Positions 54,860-64,000 of a stretch of DNA of 64,000 nucleotides are shown one piece after another (the first letter of the stretch is position 1; each line of letters begins with the position of its first letter). The notes under the pieces are model-generated. The model was not told the DNA's origin. It did not search any database and saw nothing but the letters and a program-made list of their open reading frames with translations. Source of the stretch: Ancylostoma caninum (lineage: Eukaryota; Nematoda; Chromadorea; Rhabditida; Ancylostomatidae). The DNA is taken from assembly GCA_037903475.1 (NCBI GenBank), contig JBAJFG010000475.1, positions 186,001-250,000 on the forward strand, read 5' to 3'. Made by a program: the position numbers and the translations under genes.

Positions 54860-57100
54860 TACCTTTTTTATGTATTCTGTTCAGCAAAACCTTGATCCAC
54901 AATCTGTCACCCTTCACCCCAATTTGTGCGCTGAAGATCTTGTGAGCAGCACCCACGCTCTTGTCGCGGAGCGTCTTGATTCTTCACCGTCGAAAATTCA
55001 GCGACTGCACATCCTCCATACAGTGTCGGTGGTCGTGGCATTTCCGCGGCTTCGAGAAGGACGCCGCGCAAACGCGCCGCACGCGCCAGAATCGATGTCA
55101 TCTGCTGCCGTTGTGCTATTTCTAGCAGCTTTTCCACCCGATTTTAAGGATTTACCGCGTATTTTCTCATATTTTTTCTTCTTAATATATCTTCATGTAT
55201 TTTTCCTTTCTTGCGGTTAACCTTACAGCTATTTTCATATAGGAAACTCCAAACGTACTAAGACAAAGGTCGAGATCGCGGCGCGGCTCTCATGGACAGA
55301 GACGCAGGCGCACACTGTGCTGATTGTGAGCTCCAGTGACTCTGCCCAAGAGAGCCGCGCCGCGGTCCTGACCCTTGACTGCGTCCGTTTGGAGTTCTCT
55401 GTACATAGTATTGATTCGATTCGCATGGGTAGAGCCAGAGAATTCCTTCGTAATGGCATTCAAAAACATTTTATTGGCGTGGAGCATTTCTTTCGTACTA
55501 GAGTAAGCGAAAAACTGAGCTGAAAGCTACTCAAACCTTAATGAAATAGCAGAAGTAATGAGAAGAATAGGTATAAACTGAGTACATTTTCCGTAGAAGA
55601 TGTGAAATTGCCGCAATGAGCCGCCAAACTGTAATAATTTCCGTTCTCGCCATTTAGAGGATCACTTAAAAACGACTACAAGGCACATGGAGAAAAGAAA
55701 ACAAACGAAAAAAAAGGATCAATTATAGAGGAAGGAAAAAATAATAACCAAAATAAGGCCCTAAAACCACCCTAAAATCCTGTCAAATGTGCAGCTAGCT
55801 CTTCTCCTTTTCCTCAGAACTGGAAAGGATCTTTGAAAAAACCTTTGAAGATATGAATACTCCTCTGAAACATGAAGATATGAATACTCCTCCAATCACC
55901 ATTCACGTGTTGAAAGCAGCACGAAAATTTCTATGTCGGAGATTTCGAGGTATATCGGGGTTTTTGGATGTGGTGAACTGATCGAGAATGATAAAACAGC
56001 GTGAAACACGCAGAAAACACAAGAAATTATGCCGATATTTTCTGTGGATGCCAAGCACAGACGAAAGTTCCGTGATAGGTCTCTCCATGAAATCCTGCAA
56101 ATGGTACCAATTCCACACACCATGCGCTAGATCACACGCCGATGGCGTTAGCCGGCGCGATGAAGCCGCTCTTGTCCATGTCGGCAGATGTGTCCACGGC
56201 TGTATCTTCGCAGGCAGGCGGGTAGTTGCTGTGTTCAACTTACTATTGTGATTGTCCAGCGGCCGGCTACAAGGTAAGCGACTCCCTTCATAAGTGCGAA
56301 TTTCCGTGAGTGCTGTCTTTAAATAAGCTAGACTGAGCCTTCAGGGGTGGCGGTCAAGAGGTGCGCTCGGATAGTTCTCACACCCCTCTAGCACCTTACT
56401 CGCACCTCTAATTGCGGGTGTCTTGTAGGAGCTGTCTTGACCTCAATCAACTCTTACCAGCTGCTGTGGGCGATATCACCAGTACGAGTCTTGCCGCTAT
56501 CGACGCCGCGCATCGCACGCGTGTATTCGGAACAAAGGCTGTTGCAAACGCGACGATTGCTGAGTATGCACACCGCCTGCCTTACTCTAAGCAGTCTCCA
56601 GCTTCTGTACAGCTCCCCACTACCTTATTAACTCTTGTGTTTCTGCAACTCACTACAGTGGAACAGACTATATGTGAGAATACGTTAGATATGTTCACGA
56701 TATGAACAGCGACATACCTTGGTTTTCTAGGAAATACGCGATGTTTTTATGTGATGTTCAGCAGCCTGAGATTTCTGGAGTTGAGAAAACCCTACTAGTC
56801 CTAGCAATACTGATACACAACAATATATTTAAAAAGCGTAATCAAGAATGTATATGTGGTGACTTAGGCGGTTGGGTGGCGCCTTTAGGTTTCTGGGCGG
56901 TTGGGTGGCGCCCTTCAGAATAAAACAGTGGTTCAGTGGTAATAGTCGTTTATCTCGATTCCAGCGTATTGCCGGTACGGATGCAACAATAGAGAGTGAG
57001 GCTGACGCCCCGCCCCCACAACATATCGGCACACTCAAGGGTGCCAGGTTCTGGCGATACGCCAGAACACTCCGCCCCCGGCAATTACAATTCTACTTTA
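54860..57100. other. Intergenic region, no gene supported
   Basis: It contains an imperfect inverted repeat: 55240-55290 pairs with 55345-55405 (GCGGCGCGGCTCTCATGG; GAGAGCCGCGCCGCGG). A 17-bp direct repeat GGCGGTTGGGTGGCGCC occurs at 56867 and 56896. GC-rich frames around 54907-55137, 55900-56250 and 56410-56700 show no known domain; coding potential cannot be excluded. Confidence 0.45.
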
Positions 57101-57262
57101 AGACAATGCGAATTAATTTCACATACATACGAAATTAACAGATCACATGAGTTACTACAGCTCGTGGAACGATAGGGCGACGGCGGCGACTGGAGGCAGG
57201 AGAACGATTGACGACGTGGCTGGAGGTAGTGGCGGCGGCTGGGGACGTTGACGGCGACTGGC

Positions 57263-57687
57263 TCACGGCCTTCTTCGTTTGAAACTCGGAGCCACAGACT
57301 GGCGATCGGCGCACAGTAGCACGTTATGTGGTCGCCCACACCTTGCGCCGCAGTCATCTCCGTGCGCTGGCTTCAAGCATCGCTCACAGAGACCGAGCTT
57401 TGTGGCCTGCATGGATTTTGCTACCGGGTCTGCAAAGCGGCTACACCTCGCGGTGTTATGGCCGTCCTTGTTCTCCGGCAGCGGGCAGAAAATGCATGGT
57501 GAGCGCGGCTTAGACCGCTCCAGCAGCTCAACGCATGCATTCTCAACAGCGGCAATACGAGAACAAGAGTTCACCACAGCGGTAGTACGGCCGGACAGAT
57601 GGGAGATGGCTGCTTCATTTGACTTTGCAGCGACTGGACGGCAGAGACGATGTCGTGGAGGAGCGATGCAGCTTCAACGTTGTCCAT
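57263..57687 (-). pseudogene. Gag-like zinc-knuckle fragment, frameshifted
   Basis: On the minus strand an ATG at 57687 starts MDNVEAASLLHDIVSAVQ, a short helical stretch. After a frame change near 57590 the reading continues as RIAAVENACVELLERSKPR. A Cys/His cluster follows: CIFC...HNTARC, then CERCLKPAHGDDC and CGRPHNVLLC. Such CCHC-rich stretches are typical of the 3' end of gag in nematode BEL/Pao elements. A normal capsid region is absent and no downstream pol follows. It lies after the env-like region of the element below, on the same strand. Confidence 0.65.
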
Positions 57688-57732
57688 CTTGAACCGAGCA
57701 GACTTGGGGTAAAATGGTGAGTCGGTCGAGGT

Positions 57733-57739
57733 TTTTATA
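57733..57739 (-). promoter_or_regulatory. TATA-box-like sequence upstream of the gag-like frame
   Basis: TATAAAA on the minus strand lies about 46-52 bp before the ATG at 57687. If used, transcription would begin only about 20 nt before the ATG, leaving no room for a typical R-U5 and primer-binding site. Confidence 0.4.
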
Positions 57740-57932
57740 CCGCTTCGGAGTCCAGACTTCGCTAGCGTCACTGCGACCGCCCCTATAACTCCAGGCTACG
57801 GGAAATGATGTACATGCGCAGTAAATGTTCTGAAGTGTTATCTATACAAGCCGATCACCACCCTTTGGTATTTACAATGGTGGCATGTTACTTGAGGGGA
57901 TAATTATGTACACGAGATATACCACCGATCTC

Positions 57933-59728
57933 TTACTTTTTTCTGCAAAGTATGAGTCGCAGTATTTTGGATATCACATAGAATATGAATGTGATAATTG
58001 ACTTAGCAACGAAGAGTGCTATTTTCAGTAACATTATTATTACCATCGGTCCGAATAGGTATGTTAGACCTGCCATTGCTATGGATGCAGCGACTACTAC
58101 CAGTGCAGCTTTCCAGTGACTCAGAACCGTCTGGAATAGAGGAGTCAGGTCTGGCAAGTTAATTTCTCGCAGGTTGAGGAGTGTTTTATCCTCTTCTTCA
58201 ACCGAATTGAATTGGAACACGGATTCGTATATGGAACTGTGGTACACTAGTGTCCCGTTTATCGGTATTAGTATCTTAGACCCACCGCAGTCTGTTTGGC
58301 AAGTGATCTCTATTAAAGCGGAATCGAAATCAAGCTTCTGTTTCGTAGTGGTGTTATGGGGAAAACATTCTACTGAGAATTCATGTGACTCGCAGGTTAG
58401 GGTAATAAACTGGGATTGTTTTGAATGGCAGGAAATTGTAATTTGCGAACCTTGCATGCAGCTGTAGCATCCGGACAGCTGGCTCACTTAAAGTTCGCAC
58501 GGAAAATCAGCAATATAGTCCGAACTATCCACAAGCATTTCTGCTTCGAAGACCAGGACAATTTCTCCTTGACTAGTTTCTGCTATAATTTCATTTGCAG
58601 TGTTGTTTATCGTTAGGAATGGAGAAATCAAAGATAATCGATACCTCGGTTCACTTCGAATACGACCGATGCTGTCGTTCGGACAGTTGTAATGATGAGT
58701 AGGAGCAGCGCCACCATTGCAGCCACAAACGAAATTATTATCACATTCGTGAACAGTGAGCATCGGTTGATCCTGTTTCTGCATTCCGCTAAAATGAAAG
58801 AATCCTTTTCAGATATTGTGAATCTTCGCAAGAGTAACGAGTCTGCTGGCTTCTGTACTGATATAATGGTCATGTTTTTGCCATCTACATTGTGATTTAC
58901 ATAAGGAGGAAGTATTATTACGCGCTTCTCCTTTTTACGGAACAAATTGGTTTCCACTTCCAACGTGACCGGTGGCTTCCATTCCATACATTCCACCACT
59001 TCGTACACTACTTTCGTCTGGGGAACGTGTCCTATTCTATAAAACAGGCATGCTGGCAACGGAAGAAGACAACCTGCGCAAAATAGTCCTCCACAGGAGT
59101 ACTGGCATTCAGAATAACCTGGATAATGACTTACAGACTCCAGCTCGGGAACAGTTTCGTTTGAATGGAGTCGCTCACATTTGCCATCCACACAGGAACC
59201 CATTTGTGGGCATCTCACCGAGTAAAAAATTTTATGCTCGGTATCTCTAGTGAAGAATTTGGACACTTTAGCGCATGTTAGCTGCATGGATTGAATCGTA
59301 AATTTAACGTGACCCACAGAATCGTTGCGATGACGAATTTCTACGCACTCTTCTCCTTGTAACGTATTGAACAAAATCTCTCGTCTGAACTTATGTGAAC
59401 AATCATGGTTCGGACCACAGATTAGATCCACAGAATGACGCATGTATCCATTTTGGCACGCGTGGACAAGATTGTTCGTACTCAAAGCTATTATGCAAGC
59501 TGTCGCCACAATACGACCGCTAAGTGGGGTTGGTGAAAAGGAATGAAGAGTGTAAACCTCTCGTTGTGGTTTATCGCTTGGCACATTCTTAGCAGTTTTT
59601 CGCCATTCCGACCGCTTCAGTGTTTTGATGCCCCAGAACAATGACATCGTTGTGGCCAGGACCAGATATAAGATTACTACAACGGTTACCAGAGCACCGA
59701 CCGGCCAACAGTGAGGATTACCAAGCAA
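57933..59728 (-). pseudogene. Env-like Cys-rich membrane glycoprotein region of the BEL/Pao element, broken
   Basis: The first frame (59728-58628) has an N-terminal hydrophobic segment (about residues 10-32), a second one around residue 85, and a Cys-rich ectodomain with CGGLFCAGCLLPLPACLF. The rest follows in another frame (58784-58488; CDNNFVCGCNGG), then an in-frame TAA at 58490-58488, then 58487-57933, which ends with two strongly hydrophobic segments and a basic tail. The Cys pattern recalls the phlebovirus Gc-like (class II fusion) env proteins carried by some nematode BEL elements; that is inference from style. The breaks make it non-functional as read, unless the frame change reflects splicing. 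Confidence 0.7.
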
Positions 59729-59947
59729 TGCTATACTCAGAATTGCTTTTGCTTGGTCGCAAAAGGATGGTGGTGAACATTGCGTTTACACTGAGAGAGA
59801 TTCATTTCCGTGCATGAAGTCCATTTTCACCTGCACTTCTTGATTCGTGGGAGAAACAGGAAGCTTGTAATGCATTGTTTTTTGGATCATACCATCAAAA
59901 TCTCTGCACTCCTTATTGAAGCAGAGTTTGAATGTCACGTTTGGTGG

Positions 59948-61676
59948 TTAGATGTTTACTGCCCCATCCATACATTCCATAGCAGCATGCCATGGTTGTC
60001 CGGCTGCTGAGCTGCTCGATATTGCCATTAGCATTAAGGCAATCATAAACAGTGATGAGGTGCCATATGGCCGATGTTTTGAAGGCGACTTTGCCACCAT
60101 TGATACCAGCGGTGGTCTTTGTACATGGGATAGATTTCTGGTCTCCTCATGGTCCTCCAAACTGTCCTCGAAGGCTTTTATGATCTCAATGGCCCTCGTC
60201 TTGGATCGTCGACCCGGCCTTTTATTTCTTTCATCTACCACCGGTTCAGGTGATGGACAAGGTAATAATGAAGTCTGTGTATCATTGAAATCTGGCGAAC
60301 TTCTGATTTCGAGTGGGTAGAGCTTATTTAATGGTCGATGGAGAATCTTTCCGTTAGGAATGAGAACTTTGGCTGATCGTGTGCCGCCATCGTGGCTCCT
60401 GATTACTTCAACCACCTTGCCATAACTCCAGTTTCCTCTGGGTAACATATCTTGTTCAATGAGAACAATTTCACCAATTTCTGGAATATCGCGTGAAATG
60501 TGTCTTGGTTGTTTTAACGCATTTTTCTGCGTTTCTCTTAAGGCTGTGAGATATTCTCTGCTCCATTTCTCCCAAAATTTGCTGGCAACTTTGGTGGAAA
60601 AATCAAAGGCTTCGTAGGCTTGTTTTCTGGTTTGAATTAATTCAGGATCGTAAAAGGGATCATCCGAGTAATTGACAGCTTCTGAGTCGGGTAACGAGTA
60701 TTTGATGTTGCCTTGCAAGAAATCGACCGGTCGCAATGGAATTTCTTCCAAACATGACAAATTGAGTTTTGTCAACGGGCGAGTGTTGATAACAGCCTCG
60801 ATTTGGGTTGCTACCGTATTCAACTCTGTGAAGCTGAGTTTCTTTCTGCCAACCGACTTTCGCAGTGCTTTCTTTACTGAGCCAGCTAAGCGCTCCCATA
60901 CACCACCCATCCATGGGCTGGCAGGAGGGTTGAACAACCACTTGATGCCAGCGCAGGCGCTGTAAGACATAACAGAATTGCCAGATTCTGGATTCTTCTT
61001 GAACAGTTCTTCAATTATCAGCGATCCTAGCGTGAAATTGGAACCACAGTCAGTACGCACGAGTTGTGGAACGCCTCTTCTTGAGACAAAAGCTGCTCAA
61101 GAAGGAACCAGCCGATAGGCTGTCAACAACTTCCAAATGGAGCGCACGTGTTGTTAGGCACGTTTACAGGCAGATGTACATGTTTTCACCAATTCTAGAG
61201 TGAAATGGACCGATATAGTCGCAGCCAATGTTCAGGAATGGTTTTGACACTTGCACCCTATCCTGAGGTAATGATGGCATGAGGGGTGCACCAAACGGCA
61301 GCCCCTGCCAGCGTTTACAGACCGCGCAACCTTTCAGGAACATGTGAAATGAACCAGATGGTTTTGGTATCCAGAATCTCTGCCTCGCTATTGACAGCGT
61401 ATGGTCTTTCCCACAGTGGAAGTTCTTCGCATGTATATCAGTAAGCACAAGTCTAGTGAGCTCGCACTTGCTCGGTAAAAATATGGGTGATCTAGCATCT
61501 ACCGGTATCTGTGCATACTGTAAACGTGATAGATGGCGAATAATACCTTCCTTGTCTCGGATAAGCTGTTTGTCACGAAATCTTTTCTGAATTTCTCCAA
61601 GATCCAAATGTCGATGGAGTTGTGAAATTAACAACTTTTCCGCTGCAGAAATGTCTTGTCTACGCGGATATTTCAT
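59948..61676 (-). pseudogene. BEL/Pao integrase with broken catalytic core
   Basis: 61676-61164 holds the N-terminal zinc-binding part (HAKNFHCGKDH...CAVCKRW) and the first catalytic-Asp block GCDYIGPF. 61060-59948 resumes at RTDCGSNF (second Asp) and PPASPWMGGVWERLAGSVK (Glu), followed by a C-terminal MLPRGNWSYGKV motif typical of BEL/Pao integrases. Between 61164 and 61060 the frame is lost: a stop follows YICL, and at least one further shift occurs. The 3' end runs into a hydrophobic segment (SLFMIALMLMAISSS) that may belong to the env leader. Confidence 0.85.
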
Positions 61677-64000
61677 GGCTTAGTTCAAATTGAGAGATAA
61701 CATTTATATTAATGTCAATGCCTTTGTTCTTCCTTAACTGGTCGATAGTATTGCGCAAGAACTTCGCAGCTCTAATGACTGCCCTCAGGGCAATATCTAA
61801 TTTAGAGAAGCGCGATAGGTCAAAAACGGGGTCGAGTTTTGTCATTGACTTGTTGACCTCTACGTTCTGCACACATGTTTCCGTGTTCTGTGTTTCTGAA
61901 TCTGTGGACTTGATTTCATCCATGTTTTTTAAACTCCATGTAGTTGGATCATTTTTCATCCAAGTTGGACCTTGAACCCAATCATGGGTTTCAATTTCTT
62001 TGCCAGCGAGCCCTCTCGTGCCAGCGTCAGCTGGATTGTCATCTGTAGCAACATGGAAAAATCTGACAGTTGCACCACTTTTTTCGAACTGCATCTTCAG
62101 TCTTAGGATTTTGTCGAGCTGATAAGCCACAAAAATTGGTATTTTGCGCTGTGTTTTCAGCCAACACAGTGCTATTTCGCTGTCACTAACGACTGAAAAT
62201 TCTTTTATTCCCTTGTTGACAGCCTGTAGGATGCTGGATCCAAGACGCATAACTAGCAGAATAGCGAGCAGTTCCAGACGTGGAATGGTCTGTTGGTAGT
62301 TCTCCGGAGACAACCTGGTTTTGCCACTTGCAAGCTGGCTCATTGCTTTGGTGTTTCTATCTTGCAAGTAAGCACAAGTTGCCATAGCCGATTTGCTAGC
62401 ATCCGCAAAAAGCCATAAACATAGATTCTCATCCATATTACACGTAGGAATGATGAGTCGGGGCACCTCTATCAGTGCACCATCTATCTTATCGCATTGT
62501 TCGTTCCATTTTTTCATGAAGCTGGTGGGAAGACGGTCGGACCAGCCACATTGGGTGGCGAAAGTTTCGCGCATGATATCTTTCAATTTCACCACTAGTG
62601 GACCGGCTGTGCCCAATGGATCATACAAGGAGTTGATTTGGCTCACGATTTCACGTTTGGTAAGATTTTGTTTTCGTGGAAAACGTGCCGAGACCGTAAA
62701 CCGGTCGTTTACCGTATCATAATTTAGTCCAAGCATTTTAATCTTGCCACCCGGTTGTCGATCTTCGACCGGGATATTTTTGTTGACAAATTCCGAGTTT
62801 GAAACATATTCTCGTAAGTTCATGCCAATTTTTGAAAAAAGGTTCTTGGAAAGTTTGTACTTTTCCACAGCTTCTTCTTCGCTGTTCGCGAGCAGAAGGA
62901 TATTGTCGACGTAAATATTACGCGCAATCTCGCCTGCAAATTCCGACCCAAGTGAGTCTAGGTAGGCTGGAATCGCCATATTAAGAATGCTGGGTGACGC
63001 AGTCACTCCAAATGGTATCCTGGTAAATCGATACTCAACTACGTTCGAGCTAACGGGTGGCAGAGTAGGATCCTCTAGCCATAAAAACCGGCATAAATCC
63101 TTGTGGGCTGCCTTGAGACGGATCTGAGTGAAGGCAGCTTCAATATCGCACAGCAAGATGTATTCACTAGCCCTACTGGCAACAAGTATGTCATGGATTT
63201 TATTGACGAATGATTCTCCTTTGTGTATTACGTCGTTCAGAGAAAGCTCTCCTTTTTTCTTCGATGATGCATCGAAAACGATTCTAAGCGGTCTTTGTTT
63301 CTGCTCACGCCAAACGCCTGAGTGTGGCATATAATAATTGCCAACAGCATTCTTTTCTAGCTCGTATACTCTTTCAATGACACCGTGGTCCTCGTAATCG
63401 TCTAGTATTTTACGATACCAATCCATCCGTTTATCATTTGCCAGCAAGTTTCTTTGTAGTGCGGCAAGTCTCTTGATTGCGACCTCATAGTTATCGCTGA
63501 GGTCACTTATATTGTCCTTGAGTGGAAATGGGGCTGTGATACAGTTATCGTTGAAGCTAATGGTCTTTGAGTACTCTTGGAAGTATCTGTAAGTACCTTG
63601 ATCTCGGTTGGACTCTGCTGATGTAATGCCCATACCTTCTACTTCAAATAGTCTTTGGATGTTTTCGCTATCTGAGCATTCGCATACGGACGTCATAGAA
63701 TGAGTGAGTACAGTAAGCGTATCATCGTTATCAACTTGGCCACGGCCCAGATAGTGGGGCCGAAGACGGTTTTGGCAACATGGAGACCGGAGGGTGTTTG
63801 TGTACCGGTCGTGTTTGAAATGACAAGGTCAAAGTATCGGTCTAGGCCGACTAAGATATGAGGGATCTGGCGTTCTCCTCTAATCTTTGAATTCGCAACG
63901 CATATTTCGCTGCATTGTAAAAATGCACGGTCGGTCTCCGTTAGCCTGACGGAAGGGAATCCTCCGGTAATTATTGGTTTGGTCAGAATAGTTATGTCGA
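61660..64000 (-). pseudogene. BEL/Pao pol: protease-like tail, reverse transcriptase and RNase H
   Basis: The long frame 63696-61660 contains RPLRIVFDASSK, LLCDIEAAFTQIRL (first catalytic Asp), FRFTRIPFGVTASPSIL-type residues (here YRFTRIPFGV) and IYVDNILL (YVDN box, in place of YVDD, usual for this group). Then SLYDPLGTAGPLVVK, the RNase H region LFADASKSAMA and RLELLAILL, and the end ATDDNPADAGTRGL. Upstream to 64000, a different frame encodes HILVGLDRYFDLVI, a protease-associated block of Pao elements. A frame change near 63745 separates the two. It overlaps the integrase frame slightly at 61676-61660. Confidence 0.9.

Larger units (their letters stand above)
57933..64000 (-). mobile_element. 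BEL/Pao-type LTR retrotransposon, decayed, continuing beyond the window
   Basis: Minus-strand order from the window edge: protease-like tail, reverse transcriptase, RNase H, integrase, then an env-like region ending at 57933. Each part has at least one break (see separate entries). The 5' LTR and gag are outside the window, and a 3' LTR could not be confirmed because no second copy is present for comparison. Confidence 0.85.

Noticed and set aside
56926..57000. Possible tRNA gene (GGTTCAGTGGTAATAGTCG resembles an A box)
   Set aside because: No convincing B box at the right distance and no pairing acceptor strands.

Overview
The window looks like nuclear DNA of a nematode, most likely a strongylid (hookworm-type) parasite. 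The evidence is intron-rich genes with short T-rich acceptors, a nematode-style single-domain protein tyrosine phosphatase (PTP), a tandem ShKT-domain protein, and a very dense load of transposons and satellites. There are no bacterial features. All coordinates come from reading by eye; no alignment or database search was run.

Layout. (1) 379-14005 (+): 20 exons of the C-terminal half of the glycogen debranching enzyme. Reading phase is continuous across every junction except one, where an exon seems to be missing (between 5299 and 6585). Its introns hold a palindromic TTCCGCGG repeat, and a 1.77 kb non-autonomous hAT-like element (10998-12769, 8-bp target duplication) with a degenerate mariner (11462-12000, TA duplication) nested inside. 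(2) 14006-18695: intergenic, with a 433-bp uninterrupted (CA)n tract and GCGGAA/TTCCG repeats. (3) 18696-27786: a large imperfect palindrome whose left arm is split by a 4.8 kb CR1/Jockey-like LINE and a 1.5 kb foldback element with two tRNA-like modules in opposite orientation. The LINE's ORF2 is itself broken by a 209-bp inverted copy of its own RT segment. (4) 27800-36800: minisatellite and foldback territory, including dispersed arrays of a roughly 60-bp repeat. (5) 36833-54724 (+): a complete-looking PTP gene of about 355 codons in 11 exons. Its second intron is about 10.9 kb and holds two small genes on the other strand, one with two ShKT domains. (6) 54860-57100: intergenic. (7) 57100-64000 (-): a decayed BEL/Pao LTR retrotransposon with pol, integrase and a Cys-rich env-like region, followed by a gag-like zinc-knuckle fragment.

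The host genes are functionally unrelated: glycogen breakdown, tyrosine dephosphorylation and a probably secreted Cys-rich protein. The strongest novelty candidates are structural: the nested palindrome, the self-inverted duplication inside the LINE, the dispersed 60-bp minisatellite element bounded by a nested hairpin, and the foldback element with paired tRNA-like modules.
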